From Peromyscus leucopus (Eukaryota; Chordata; Mammalia; Rodentia; Cricetidae), in the NCBI RefSeq assembly GCF_004664715.2, contig NC_051073.1:67600164-67664163 (forward strand): 64,000 nt of DNA, written 5' to 3'. The notes beneath the pieces were generated by a model. The model saw only the letters and a program-made list of their open reading frames with translations. It did no database searches and was not told the origin of the DNA. Position 1 is the first letter of the stretch, and the number at the start of each line of letters is the position of its first letter. Shown here piece by piece: positions 25,600-38,728 of the stretch. The translations under genes and the position numbers were made by a program.

Positions 25600-25930
25600 T
25601 TTAAATTTTTGTTTTGTTTTTCTAAATTAAAATCCAATTGCATTACTTCCCCCTTTCCTTCCCTTCCTTCATTCCCTCCCATGTCCTCTTCCTCCAGCTC
25701 TTCCCAATCCCCCTCACTACTCTTAAATCAATGGCTTCTTTGTTATTATTATTATTATTATTAATTATCACTATTACTATTACATATGTATGCATAAATA
25801 TATAAGTAAAACCTGCTCAGTCTATTTTCATTGCTATGTACATATGATTTCAAGACTAACCACTTTGTATTGGATAAGCCAGGTTGGGGGCCCATCTCTG
25901 GGAGAGACTAATTCTCCCTCTCTCAAGACG
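25600..25930 (-). mobile_element. L1 3' end fragment (rodent)
   Basis: Antisense rodent L1 3' UTR: an A/T-rich tail side at about 25600-25640, a pyrimidine tract at 25650-25720, then (ATT)n, aaacctgctcagtctatttt, gatttcaagactaaccactt and ctgggagagactaattctcc. Only about 330 bp remain, so it is a strongly 5'-truncated insertion. Confidence 0.8.
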
Positions 25931-27560
25931 TGAAACAGTAGACAGGCTTACTCAGAAGGGGAACTGATAGTTTTTACACTTGTTAAACTAAAGCAGAATT
26001 AGCTTATTCATTTATTTCACCAAAATGACTATCTTAGAGTGAATTTATTTAAAGAATTAAGTTGCTATTCCTGATACTAGTCTGCTGGATATGTGCCAGA
26101 CATCTGTATGACTAAGTCATGTACATACACTTCTCTATCTATCAAATGACATTTTATGTCAGATTTTATGCAGAGTTGTAGGCACACGGAGACATTTCAG
26201 TGTACAAAATGGTGTACATTAGTGTTGAATGATTCTTATTCAGGTCTCTGTGTTCATACCTGAAGCATTAGAAGTCTCCTCATAGTCTCTAAAACCAAGA
26301 GCATCATTTACATGCTGTGATTAACATACATTAATATCTGTTTGTAAAGTTAAAATATATTTTTATCAGTATGTAATTGGTTCTCAATTCAAGAGAGAAA
26401 TAATCTTTTTTAGGGCTCCTGACATGACATCATTATCTTTTGTAATCCAACACAGAAAAAATACCAATTCAAACATGTATTTATTCTGGAGTGCTATGGA
26501 CCCCAAGAGAACGGGTGTTTTGTTTATATTTAAGTGTTTTTTTTTTCTTTTTGAGTAAAGTTAATACATTCTCAAACAATAGGTTGTTACGTTTTAGATG
26601 TTGCAATGTTTATTCATTGATGACTAAATATAACTTTTAAAAGTTCAATTTAAAAATAAAAATAAAAACTTTAAAAAAACTCTTAAAGTTCAAGAATGAA
26701 AATGCAAATAGTTGGGCTAAATTTTGGATTTTGTTGCCTAGTTCCAGAAGTTGTCCAATGGAAGCTTAGCTATGGATGCTCTCTGTATTGGGCTTGGTGA
26801 CCTGTTACCTGAGCCACATTGTCAAATTACCCTGGACATTTGGCACAGGCAGAGCTTATCCACCCCTCCATAGCCATGCAGAAGCTGCTGTAGCCAGAAA
26901 CTGTGAACTGAAACAAAGGTTCAAACAAGTTGTACTTAGTGAGGTCCTCACTGTAAAAACACGTGAAGCATTAAGGGGTTGTTATAGTCAGAAAGACACA
27001 AATAGAGCTCTGTGATGGGGTCCAAGGATGGAAGGATGGTCTTCAAGGTCAGAGATACTGTGCGCAGAGTTGAATATGAAGTTGAATATGAATATGAAGG
27101 AGGTCCGGGAAAACAGGTGAAACTGACATACAGACAGAGCTTAGAGGACACACTCCACATGAAAGCCCAGCAGCAGCAACAGCATATGAAATACAAATAT
27201 GCAAATTTTAACCAAATTATCATTGGGTAAAAGGTGAAAGACCAATGCACATACTAGCTGTTTAGCAGTATAGTCTTAGGATAATGAAAGAGGACATAGA
27301 TAATCCATACAGGTCTGAGTCATCATTTGCGTGAATCTGTAGGCCAACTTTGTGTTAGTGGAAAGAGAGAGAGAGAGACACGCACATTTGGAGGAACGCG
27401 ACATTTGTCCCCCATTTTTAACAGCGTCTAAGATGATGCTCCAAGCAAGAGAGTGGTCAACCTCTGGTTTTCTAGAGAAAACTATACTGTAGGCATGGTG
27501 AGAGGATGTCTTCGTCACCGAAATGCCTGACACACAACCATGGGGACCCAAGTTTGGGCT
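25931..27560. other. Intronic sequence, no gene seen
   Basis: A+T-rich. A short tandem run of gaatatgaa-type units occurs near 27070-27100. Confidence 0.5.
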
Positions 27561-27767
27561 TCTGAGAACCCACATAAAATGCTGGGCATACCTGCATCTA
27601 CCTGGAATCTTAGCACTAGGGAAGCAGAGGCAGAGGAAACCCTGAAGCTCACCTACCAGCTAACCTTGCCAAATCTGTCAACTCCAAGCTTGATGAGAGA
27701 TCTTGTCTCAAAATTAAGGTTGGGAGTGGTAGAGGGCTTCACCGAGATCAATGTCTGACCTCCACAT

Positions 27768-27769
<2 letters not shown>
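27561..27769 (+). mobile_element. B4/RSINE-like SINE, 3' part
   Basis: ggaatcttagcactagggaa, tgagagatcttgtctcaaaa and a gtctgacctccacatgtaca end run directly into a CA repeat, as is typical for this SINE class. The 5' tRNA-like head is not recognisable. Confidence 0.6.

Positions 27770-27821
<52 letters not shown>
27770..27821. repeat. (CA)n microsatellite
   Basis: About 26 CA units at the 3' end of the SINE. Confidence 0.95.
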
Positions 27822-27823
<2 letters not shown>

Positions 27824-29266
27824 GGGAGGGAGTCACATGACAACAAATGAATGGAACTCAGACTCAGAATGTGCATTTATTAGACTCTTAGGTCACAGTG
27901 TAACAGTAATAGAGCCTGCCCTTGCCTTTTATTCAGGTTTCTCTCTGTTCAGAAATGCCGATTCTACTTTGGAAATGATTTTTTTTTTTTTATCCATTAA
28001 CCATCCCTAGTAAGATCATCCATCAAACCTGTTCTCTCTTTACCTAATTTACATAAAATGATCACCCCTTGTCATATTTTTGTGTCCTCATACTTCATGT
28101 AAGTTTGCTTTACCGAACCATACAAGGAAAATTTTGCTACCAACCATAAGAGCGGCCTGAGACAAAGTGCTCACTGTTGCAGTTAATCAAAGTAACAACT
28201 ATTACATGAATTGAAGTTCACTGGTCAAGAACATCTAATTAATTGGAAATATAATTGTAAGTTCAAGCCATTGCTAATCTGTGCAAGAGGAAAACTCAGC
28301 CAAAGCACCAGAGTGGCATGCTGGGAGCCCATCTCTGGACTGGACAGGGCTCTGACCCCAACTCTTCAATTAGCCAACCCTGTGGCCCTGATTGGGTCAT
28401 TTCTTCCCCACTGCCCAGCCTTGCTTTCCTCAACTCTAAAATCCTCAGGTCTAAATTTTAACAATCCTTTTGCTCATCATAAGGACAGATCTGAGAGCTT
28501 CCTTTATGTTTAGCATCTTTTATGAAATCAAACAAATATGTTTGCAATCTCTTTGTCTTTACGGAAGGAAGCATGTCAAAAATCACAAGAGAGTGAAATG
28601 CTACTCCATAGCCCAGGAGGACTTCAGAGAAAAGCACAAAGTGAGCTGGGCTCCTTTCTCCCAATTCCTTTTTGGAGGTAAATGTGTTTACTTTGAATTT
28701 CTGTGCAGAGGACTCATCATCACAGCAAGATGTGTCACAGGAGATTTTTTTAAACCTTTTTAAACAGAGCTCAGGCTTTGCAGTGCCATCAGAACTGTTT
28801 GTCTAGCAGATTCTGTTCAGGCTATGGAAGTGGAAGTGGTTGATGTGACAGCACATGCAGGCTTGAATTTGCCAGCTCAGAGCAGGTCTGTAAGGTGTAG
28901 GTGAACAGCACTCTTAGAGTAGAACGGCAGGTCAACATCTGTTCCCAGGATTCCTTTGCTTTGCTGCTTTTTAAAAATATAATCTTACTTTCCCCCAAAT
29001 GCTTAAACAAACAGACAAACAAACAAACAAACATGATCTGTGGTGTCTGTTGTACATGATAGCAGCATTCTAGACATCCTCCATCTCAGGTGCTCTGTGC
29101 CAGGTTCCCCTGGCCTTCATCTTTCCAGCAGCAGCCATGTCCTGAATTCCTCCCTCACTACAGTCAACTCACCTGGAGTTGCAGACACTTCTGGGACACT
29201 GTATTTAACCTATAGAGTGAGCATGCCAAGTTCTGAAGCTGCGTTCCTTCAATGACAGGACACACT
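27822..29266. other. Intronic sequence with a possible MIR and an (AAAC)n tract
   Basis: No gene is seen. 28330-28440 resembles MIR on the + strand (gggtcatttcttccccactg, tttcctcaactctaaaat). 29009-29032 is (AAAC)n. Confidence 0.45.
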
Positions 29267-30356
29267 TGTGGTGGTCTGAATAACATGACCCTGTATTCTC
29301 AGGCATCTGACTAATTATTCCCCAGTTGGTGACACGGTTTGGGTATGGCTCTTTGCTGAAGTAAGGATGTCATTGGGGGCAGGCTTTGTGGTTGGAGATG
29401 TGAGCTCTCAGATGTTCCTTCCCCTTACTTGGTGCTACAATTCTTCTTCATGGTAATGGACTCTGTCTTAGTTAGGGTTTTTCTATTGCTGTGAAAAGAC
29501 ACCATGACCATGGCAACTACTGTAATGGAAATATTTATTTGAGGTGGCTTGCTTACAGTTCCAGATGTTCAGTTTATTCTCATCATAGGTGGGAGTATGG
29601 TGGCATACAGGCAGACATGGTGTTTAAAGAATAGCTAGAGTCCTACATCTTGCAGGCAAAAGGAAGTCAACTGAGACAGTGGATGGTATCCTGAAAGGAA
29701 ACCTCAAAACCTGCTCCCTTAGTGACACACTTCCTCCATACCCACTCCAACAGAGCCACACCTCCTAATAGTGCCACTCCCTTTGAGAATATGGGGGCCA
29801 ATTATATTCAAACTATCACATTCTACTTCCTGGCCCCCATAAGCTTGTAGCAATATCATAGTGCAAAATGCATTTAGTTCAACTTCAAAAGTCCTCATAG
29901 TCTATCAAAGTCTCAAGGATGTTTTCAAGTCCAAAGTTCAAAGTCTGTTCTGAGATTCCTGCAATCTTTTAACTGTAATCACCTGTAAAAATCAAAATAA
30001 AAAAAGCAGATCATATACTTCCAACACATAATGTTATTGCATTATACATTACCATTCCACAATGCAGGGAAGAGAGCATAACAAGGAAATACTGAACCAA
30101 CACAAGACCCAAAACCATCTGGGCAAACTCTAAACTCTGCATTTCCATGTCTGTCAAAACACTCCAGATCACCAACTCTTTTGAGATTTGTTGAATGCAA
30201 CACACTTCTTTCTCTTGGTCTGCTTCCACTCCCTGTTAGCAGCTCTCCTTGGCAGACTCTTACTGCTCTGAACTGTAAGTCCAAAATAAACCCTTCCTTC
30301 TATGAGTTGCCTTGGTCATTATGTTTTATTATAGAAATAGAAAAGTAACTAATAGA
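29267..30356 (+). mobile_element. Rodent LTR-like repeat interrupted by a related element
   Basis: The left arm (29267-29463) has tggtctgaataacatgaccc, cccagttggtgacacggttt and gtgagctctcagatgttcc. The right arm (30260-30356) has ccaaaataaacccttccttc, gagttgccttggtcattatg and agaaaagtaactaatag. Together they match an abundant rodent repeat that closes with a aagtaactaagaca-like end. The 791 bp between them is a second element in the opposite orientation. I cannot name the family securely. Confidence 0.55.
29464..30254 (-). mobile_element. LTR-like element nested in the opposite orientation
   Basis: On the + strand this 791 bp block starts TGTCTTAGTTAGGG and ends CTCTCCTTGGCA. It is flanked by a perfect 5 bp repeat gactc (29459-29463 and 30255-30259), which fits an ERVL-type target duplication. 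Its minus-strand end (tattgctgtgaaaagacacc in antisense) is the same type of terminus as that of the outer repeat, so the two are related. The phrase cctcctaatagtgccactcc is typical of this rodent repeat. Confidence 0.55.
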
Positions 30357-30576
30357 GTAGTTATATGTCATACCTCTGGTGAGACGTTGCCTCAAATACA
30401 AATATTTTACTCAGTTACCACAGGTGAAATGTCACTGTATTTCAGAAATCCAAGATTTGAAATAAATAAACTTAGATATTCTTGGAAGGGGATGATGGAG
30501 TCCACTGAAAACTAAGGGCAATTCAAATCATGGAATGTCTAGTAATTGAAATCATCAAAATTCAAATAAGAGAATA

Positions 30577-31018
30577 TGTTATTCAGGGTTCTATAGAGCC
30601 ACAGATCTTACAGAATGAATCTTCTCTATTTATATATAAAGGGAATTTATTTAAATGACTTACAGGCTGCAGTCCAACTAATCCAATAATTGCTAGCTGG
30701 AATGGATAGTCCAAGAATCTAGTAGTTGCTCAGTCTCACGAGGTTGAGTGTCTCAGCTGGTCATCTGTAGATGCTGAAATCTCAGAGAAGTAGGCTCCAT
30801 TGGATATTCTATCAAGGTGAGTGCATTATGACAAAGAAGGACAAATCTTTCCTCCTTCCACTTTCCTTATGTAAGCTTCCAGCAAAAGGTGTGGCCCAGA
30901 TTAAAGGTGTGTCTTCTCAACTCAAGATCCAGATCACAGGGGCACAGGGGCGCCCTCCACTTCTGGACTGTAGTTCATTCCAGATATAGTCAAGTTGACA
31001 ACCAGCAATAACTACCAC
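30577..31018 (-). mobile_element. Dispersed rodent repeat, family not assigned
   Basis: The block opens attcagggttctatagagcc and closes gtcaagttgacaaccagcaa on the + strand, a pattern I know as a common rodent interspersed repeat in antisense. It includes aaaggtgtggcccagattaa. No clear target duplication. Confidence 0.5.
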
Positions 31019-31184
31019 AAGGAGTGTCTTGTTTTAAATATATATTCCTTCTACTAAAGTCTAAATTTCTCTGATAAAAGATTTATTATTCTCCCTCAAT
31101 TTAGCTAGCTTATTTTGTGGCACTCACTTAACGGAATATCCACTGATCTTTCAACATTTTTTTTTTAACTTTGGTCTTTTAGGG

Positions 31185-31300
31185 GTTGTTTTGTTTTTAC
31201 TTTTATGCAGTCTTGCCGTGTAGCTCAGGGTAGCCTGCTACCCAGCTTGGCCTTAGACTCATAGCAATCCTCCTTCTTCAACTTGATGAGTGCAGGAATT
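31185..31300 (-). mobile_element. B1/proto-B1 SINE, diverged
   Basis: Antisense phrases gtcttgccgtgtagctcagg, agcttggccttagactcata and tcctccttcttcaacttgat keep the B1 order with many changes. Confidence 0.6.
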
Positions 31301-33378
31301 TTGCGATAATTTTTCACAAAACAATTTCATTTCTGTACATGGAGTCAGATAATCATTTGGAAAACTCTTACAGTCTCTAAGCTTCTGTTGGGAAGTTGGG
31401 GAAGTAAATTTCCACCTGAGCATCCATGTCTTAGGTCTTAGTAAATGCAGTCTATCACAGGACTCTAGAGGATATATATGGCTGGAGCATTAATGGTATC
31501 TGGCTCCTGATTTTTCTCATTAATTCGCTATTTGAATTAGCTATACATATAATTATATAATACATGCATATTCACAAAAAATCTGTTTCTTTTAGCTCTT
31601 CTCTAACCATATAAATCCCTTCTCATGAGGCAAGCATTATCTGTGGGCATCCTTCAGTAGATTTTTTTTCCAAGAACAATACTAGCAAGTACTAATTTGA
31701 GTTTATGTACACATACTTTATGTGTTTAACAAAATGCCCAAATATATTTTATACTGTGTGTGTATTTAATACAAATGGTTGTATATCCAAGTACATTCAT
31801 ATTTACAGAAAGCATTTTTTTTTAATTTTGTGGATATATTTTTATTATGTGTCTTGGAGGAGTTTCAAGAATAGTACAGAATGATCATCTCTAGTCACAT
31901 CAAGAACTGTACAGTATCCTATGTGGAAAAACACTGATATTACTCAATCACTGTCACTTTGAAAAACATATAGATTGTTTTCAGTAGTTAGACATTTCCA
32001 ACACCTTTGCTATGAATATAAAATCTTCAGCATACTCTATTTTGCACATATGTTTCCATATCTGCACTTTTAGAAGTGGGTCAAAGGATACATTGTAATG
32101 TGAGAATTTAACTCCTGTTTATTCCCAGCATCCCTTTAGCTACATGCAAATATTTTGTTGTTCTGTCTTTGCCCAATCTCTATTATAGATATATATTGCC
32201 TCTAAACCATTTGTAGAAACAATTTTGATAACAGTGAGATGTAAGATGATACATCCTCTCACCCTCTGGGCTCCTTTCCCTTCCCATATTCACCTCTCAT
32301 TCTTAGAGGATTCTTGTTGGAGGCTAATCAAGTGTCCTCAGGATATGACTTTTCAGTAGGAGGTGGTGAGAAGCTGACGATGGCATTCTCTGTGCACTCT
32401 GCAGATAGATGGCCACACTGAACCTTGTCTAAGGTAGTCTTGGCCAACCCTTCACACTTTAAGACATGTGCAGGACAGTGTTTGGATTCCCCAAGTAAAT
32501 AAGTCTGCTGCTCATGTTGGCCCCATTCTCATCTGTGGCATTAGTTAGCACCTAAAACTTGTAATGGGGGTAAAGAGTGTGAAATAGCAGGTGCAATAGG
32601 CCTGACCTCAACGTGCTTTCTCTTGTATAATGGTGGCAGCCTTACAGTGGAGGTAGCGTTTAGCTCTGACTTATAGATGTTGAAATTAAGTTTCAGAGAA
32701 GTCAGGAATGTGATCAAAGTACAACAGTGAGAATTTAAACACACGTGTCTAACTGCCTCCAAAGCTGCAGTTCCAGCGCCCCTGGTAGCATTATTTCAGG
32801 TGCTGTGCATTTACTTTGCCGTCTCACTAGACACTGCAAAGAACGAGTTAACAAGGAATCTTGATTTTTAAAGGAATCCACTCTCAGTAATGTTCCAGTA
32901 AAAAAAAAAAAGACTAAAAAATGTAAAGACAATGATTCCCATATTTGTATTTATTTTTTTAAGTTATAACATTGAACTTGTAGTCAAAGCTACTGTGGGA
33001 CGAAGGTTACTCCTCATTTGAAGTAATGCAATATAGCATTTTCTTTGCCTTTTGTCAAATGGGAAACAATAATTCTTTCAGTTGATTTAACATCATTATA
33101 TTGAATAACACATTAGCATAGCAATTGCTAACACACTAAGACTTTCTAGTCCTGTTGATCAAAAGGCAGTTGGCAAAGTGAGCAGACCACAGGGTTTACA
33201 GCCAGATATCCAAAGGGCTCTGTGGAAGGAATCTGCTCTGGAGTCATTAGAAACAAACCAAGTTTATGAGGATTACCAGTAATTGTTTTTTCTTTCTTTA
33301 TTATACATGTTCCAGTAACAGTACTACATAGCAAACAGCTGAGATGATTTCATTTGCTAAAAGTGTTCTAAGAATTTG
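31301..33378. other. Intronic sequence, no gene seen
   Basis: A+T-rich. A weak old LINE-like segment may lie at 31800-32110, but no family could be assigned. A MIR is listed separately at 32660-32765. Confidence 0.45.
32660..32765 (-). mobile_element. MIR SINE
   Basis: The antisense MIR core is in order: ttatagatgttgaaattaag, agagaagtcaggaatgtgat, acaacagtgagaatttaaac, ctaactgcctccaaagc. Confidence 0.6.
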
Positions 33379-33380
33379 AG

Positions 33381-33482
33381 GCCAGGCACAGTGGTATATG
33401 TTTCTGATTCCATCTTCTTTGCAGGCTAAGTCAGGAGTATCACTTGAGACTGAGAGGTGGAGACCAGCCTCAACCATGGGTT
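33381..33482 (+). mobile_element. Proto-B1/B1 SINE, diverged
   Basis: gccaggcacagtggtatatg, a tctgattcc core, caggctaagtcaggagtatc and gagaccagcctcaaccatgg keep the B1 layout on the + strand. Confidence 0.7.
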
Positions 33483-35034
33483 AAAAAAGTTATTTGGGGG
33501 ATTTTCACCAGAAAAGTAAAAAAGAAAATAAAAACTAAAAGAGCCTTTGAAAGAAGGTGATTTTTAAATACCATAAAATTATCATAACTGCTCAAATAAT
33601 CACACAGCTTATTTTCTCTAGTTAAATTTTTCCTCGTGATATTTTAATAATATACTAACATTTCTTGAGAAGGTTAGAACTACTTTTGAAATTATAGTTT
33701 ATAGAAATTGTTCACATTCAAGAAATTACTTTTGGTATGAATAGTAAGCCCATGGGAGGTGAATACATAAGGTATACCTGTGATTGATTAATTTTTACAG
33801 TTACATTTTCATTGAGGGAAATGAACACCTAAGAAGACAAATAACCTCACTGTGAACACAAGGTAGAAATGGATAGCTGAGTGAGTCAGGTCCCAGGATG
33901 TCTTTTAACCAAATTCATCCTTTTGGACTAAATAGTTTTTATTTCCAGACTTACTGAGTATTGTATCCAGGGGATACAACCATCACAATGCCCCCTTCAT
34001 AAGGCTTTAAACGGTCCATATTTTTCAATGACCTTGGGCAGTGTTATGAAAAATGAAATATCAAGATAAAGGTTGGAAAGTGGTTTGAGAAGATGCTTCT
34101 GTACTCTTCCTGAGGTAGTGACATGGTGGCAAGGAAGGTCTCTCTGAGGTAGAAATAGGATGTATCAGAAGTGAAGAGGTTGTCGGGAGTAAGGGGAAAG
34201 AGATGAGCCACTTGTGTTTGAGCAACAGTACAGAAACCAGAGGCCAGAGGGCAAGGATTGTGCATTCACTGACTTCATATTCATCTCATGATAATACCAG
34301 CTAAAAAAGAGGAAGGAATGAATGTGCAGAATAGTGACATCTCACCATGTTAATGACACAGGGCTATGCAAATCACAGATTCTTACCTGAGCTAAAAAAT
34401 ATACATGTTATAGTTAAAACCAGGGGAGACAGAAGAGGTGGTAATGAGAATGGGCTGTAGCTTCCTGGTAGAGAACCTGACTTAGCTTCTGTGCCTACCA
34501 CTGCAAAAAAGATTTGGCTTTGACTAAAATCCAAATTAGTTCACTTTCAATACTTTTAATGTATTTCCACACAATAATAAAATATAAAACATTTTAAATT
34601 ATCATACTATTTGGTCAAAGGGAAATAATTCCAAATAATTCCATGGTTTTGTAGGTATCAAAAGATAGGTGTTATATAATTTGATTTTTGTGACTCCTGT
34701 GTCTGTAGAAATCTTATCTTCTGTTTATGTTGGTGACATTTGGGGTTTAGGGAGGCTAACTGATCTGCCAAAGGTCAGAAGGAAAATTATTAGTAGACAA
34801 TACACCAGAAATTTAGAAGTCCAAATTATTTTTCATCAAATTGTTTACTATTCATTTCTCAAGTGTTTTGGAAGAGTCTCTTTTTATATTATTCATTTTA
34901 TGTATTGATATCACTATTACAAGAAATTGTAAACTGACAGTTTTAACGTAGGAACTTTGTGCTCTTTATTAGTAAACTGATGTTTTTTGTTGACTTAGTG
35001 ACTGCCCATGAATCTACTAGTATTTTAATTATTG
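33483..35034. other. Intronic sequence, no gene seen
   Basis: A+T-rich. A faint MIR-like phrase (aactgatctgccaaaggtca) lies near 34758. Confidence 0.45.
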
Positions 35035-35460
35035 TCTGCTGCCCCCCAGTCCCACAGTCAGCACCCCACTGGCCACTCAAGCCATGGTCTAGCCGTAGCT
35101 TCTGGTCTGGGGACGGTGATATATAGATTTAAATTAAGTCTTGCTCTATTTATCAATAAAACTCAGGAATCAAAAGCTGAGCTGACAAACTAGCTCAGAG
35201 AGGTTGAGTAGCAGCTAGCTGGCCTTGCTTTTTGGCCAGAGATACCACAAGAGACGTGTCTCTTCCCTTGTCCCAGATCCAAAAGGAAGCACAACCTCTA
35301 GTCCTTACCCTTTCCTTCCTATACGTCTTCTCTGTCCAAATTCCTGGCTTCTCTGGGGCTAATTTTGTTCAACTAGTTGTTGGTTCCTTCTCCTGATTCA
35401 AGACAAACTTTATTGACAGTCTGGAGTCTCACAGTGCAATCAAAACATCCCACACCAGAA
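35035..35460. mobile_element. LTR-like rodent repeat, family not assigned
   Basis: This G+C-richer block inside A+T-rich intron has a tatttatcaataaaactcag phrase (a poly(A)-signal-like hexamer) and a catcccaca end. Parts resemble dispersed cricetid sequence I have seen. No target duplication could be fixed. Confidence 0.35.
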
Positions 35461-36048
35461 AATAAAACATTTAAAGTGAGTAAAACATGGTGGCTGAGAA
35501 GAAAAAATGGTAAGTATAGTGTGTAAGCTGGAGGCAATGGAAAATATGAATGTTATGTGGATCTCAAGTGTTAGATTTTTTCATCTTGAATCAAATTTAC
35601 CTGCTGCCTCTGCTTTTTACTGACATTACAATGGTATACATCATCTTTTAGTAAAGTTAGAAGAAAAATCTTCATTTTGAAAGGAGATTTTAGGAAGTAA
35701 TATTTATATCTTACTTAATTTCATAACATTTTAATATGAAAATTGTTTTATTCATTTATAGATAAGAAAAAAATTAAGTCAAAATTAAATATCATGTTTA
35801 AGATATCACAACCAACTCTGTTCCATCAGTCACTTTTATATTGTTGTATATTTTCATTACCGTTTCCCTAGAGTGTAATTCTTATTATTTATTTCAACAA
35901 GAATAAAATGACTGCCAAATGTGCTGAGATTTGTAAAAATGTGCTGAGGAAGAGTGTTCCGTGAGCTGAAGTGCAGCGGGTCTATGGGAGGAGGACAAAC
36001 CATAATGACACAGACAACACACTAAATACCACAAAAAATATATACTTT
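35461..36048. other. Intronic sequence, no gene seen
   Basis: A+T-rich, nothing recognised. Confidence 0.5.
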
Positions 36049-36060
36049 CTTTGAGAAACT

Positions 36061-36208
36061 AGCCCGGCATTGGTGGCACATGCCTTTAATCCCAGCACTC
36101 AGGAGGCAGAGCCAGGCGGATCTCTGTGAGTTCGAGGCCAGCCTGGTCTACAGAGCGAGTTCCAGGACAGGCTCCAAAGCTACACAGAGAAACTTTGTTT
36201 CAATAAAC

Positions 36209-36264
<56 letters not shown>
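36061..36264 (+). mobile_element. Young B1 SINE with long A tail
   Basis: Full-length B1 (agcccggcattggtggcaca, ctttaatcccagcactcagg, tccaggacaggctccaaagc, tacacagagaaac) followed by about 54 A residues. The 12 bp direct repeats ctttgagaaact at 36049-36060 and 36265-36276 are identical. The long pure tail and perfect target duplication point to a recent insertion. The cricetid-type caggctccaaagctacac is present. Confidence 0.97.
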
Positions 36265-36268
<4 letters not shown>

Positions 36269-36276
36269 GAGAAACT

Positions 36277-38091
36277 GAATGAGGGAAAGCTCAACATCAC
36301 CTAATGTTACTGTGAATAGCATCTTTCATGGGTCTCTAGGATAGAGAGATCAAGAGAATTGCATCATCATCATTCAGTTAGGAAGTACAGTGTGGTCAGG
36401 AACTGGCAATTGATAAGAACTATGTCAGTATAGTCAACTATTGAAAAAAAAGAGCAGTTTTTCCATATGTTCACTGGACTCTCTGAATTTCCACCTCCTT
36501 ATTCTTCATGATATTCTCATCTTCCAAGAAACTGCATTTAAATGAAACTAGTAACTGTCTATACTGCCACAAGTAAAGGCTGGCCAAGAAGGAATAGTTG
36601 TCTTTCTACATGGGAAGTTAGAGTCCATGTAGATCAGAAAGCTATATGGATAAAAAAGAGTCAGGAATAAATCTGACATGAGCGGGCATCCAAGTACAGC
36701 ATACACTTTGAAGATATCAATCTGGAATTCTACAGGGTCAGACTGGAACCAGATGGGATGGGAAGATCTTGAGAGGGATACTGGGGTAAACTTCATCGAT
36801 CTGGGGAATGATTTGGCATTCATTCATCATCTGGACTGAGCTCGGTGGATGTTTTGAACTTTTGAAAACAAGACTAGGCTGGAGAAATGTTCAGAAAGTG
36901 AGAAGGAGCTTGTCACAGGCTTCTAAGGCTGTGCAACCAAAGCACGGCAAACTCTGATAAATATTTTTTTCTGAACACTATCAATCTATGCATACTCTAC
37001 TGAAGTAATTAGTATTCTAATGAATGAATAATTGTTAAATTACTGATTGGGTTGTATCAAAAGCATTGCCCTCTTCTACATACATGATGCGCTTGTGGGG
37101 AAATTCTGCTTCATCAAAACATATTTCTATAAACTTCACTGTAATTTCTATATTAAGCTAAGAGCTCAGGATCACAGACATAAGGAAAATTCACAAGTTG
37201 CAATGTGAATTTTCAAGAGAGAAAATTCTTCCTTATTATACTGCCTTTGGCTCTGTTTTCGGTATTGATCAAGGCATTCTAGGGTCTTGTCACCTTTGGC
37301 TCCCAGACTGTCTTCACGGCACACGAGATATGATGTCAGTCGGGACAGTGGTTGAATAATCTTGGAATCCATCTGAATGTGCGTGATCAAATGCCAAGAC
37401 TTTTAAATGACTGTGTACTTCATTTCAAGTATGCTTGTGCATGCCTTTCTAGTTGATAGACACCATACAAATGTGTGACAAAAGCACAGAATTTAATAGC
37501 TTGTTATGTGACAAAACACAATCATTTTGTCACATGGATAATGTTAACATGGGGCTGTGTAAATTCTGAAAGTTTATAACTTGTGTCCAATCTGTATCAA
37601 CTCTTTTTTTTTTTTGAAATGTCTCCTTTTTCACTTGAAAAATATGAAATTCAGACTTTAGCCACTTACTTGGAAGTCTCATAACATAATACATATTGAT
37701 GCTAGAAGTACAATCTTAATTGCTAGGCACTCCAATATTTCTATTTTTTTATCATACAAAAAGAATATAAATTCATTGGTGCCCAACTGTATGTTGAAAC
37801 TGAAATAATAGTTATATGGTAGAGGTTATACTGAAAATCATTGCCCAAGGATACCTGATGACATGAGGTTTCTCCGTGGACTCTCAAAGCTCCTTAACAT
37901 CTAGGGATAATACTATGTTTATTTAGTATTGGGATAGGTGAAGAAATAAAAGCATACATGGTCATCTTGGGTTTGTGTGTGTACATATTCATGTGAGTGC
38001 ATATTGTATGTGAGTGCACTTTCATGAATGTGCATGTGTGTGGAGGTAAGAGGTTAATGATAGTTTTCTTCCACATACATCTCTATGTTAT
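36277..38091. other. Intronic sequence, no gene seen
   Basis: A+T-rich. Contains a GT-rich stretch (about 37970-38042) and a T11 run near 37604. Confidence 0.5.
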
Positions 38092-38281
38092 ATTTTGAGA
38101 TAGGAATCACTGAACCTGGCACTCACTATTTCGGCTGGACTGGCTAGTCAGTCTCAGAGATCCCTCTGTCTCTGCTGATCCACACTAATGATTTCATTTG
38201 GCTTCTGTGGGATCTATCATAGTTTCTCATGCTTGCACAGCGAACATTTTACCAAGTCTTCTCCCCAACTCCTCAGCCTAG
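38092..38281 (-). mobile_element. B4 SINE
   Basis: Antisense B4: ttttgagataggaatcactg, cactcactatttcggctgga, ctggctagtcagtctcagag, then the ID-like end tctcatgcttgcacagcgaa and ttctccccaactcctcagcc. Confidence 0.8.
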
Positions 38282-38641
38282 TTTTAAAAGAAAATAGCCA
38301 AATTTAAATTTTTTTCTAAATCTTTCGATTTAGTTTTACAAGAATACTGGAACTTGGTTTTCTTATAGACTGACAAAATTGGAAGGTAGCGGGACCGCTT
38401 AGAGGGAAAGCATAGTGGGAGTGCCTTAAGTCAACCAGGAGCATGGTCTTCGGAAGGACTGGGAGAGCCATGTCTGTCTCTGGCTTTGCATTTTGTGAAA
38501 TGTTCTTTTTCTGTCTCTCTCTCTCTTCTATCGTCTATCTAGATCCCTTTCAGCCTCTAAAACAACCAACTCAATAAGCCATTTTTCTTTTAATCTTAAC
38601 TTGCTTCAGGGAGTGCATCAGTTTTAAAAACAGACCATTAC

Positions 38642-38728
38642 TGGGCTGGGGGTGTAGTTCAGAACAGAACACTTTCCTAGCATACAAAGGCCTGGGTTCA
38701 GTGCCTAGCATCAAAACCTGAAAAGCCT
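38642..38728 (+). mobile_element. ID-type SINE (tRNA-Ala/BC1-like)
   Basis: tgggctgggggtgtagttca, ctagcatacaaaggcctggg and ttcagtgcctagcatcaaaa match the ID consensus, with pol III box B (gggttcagtgcc) still recognisable. Confidence 0.75.
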
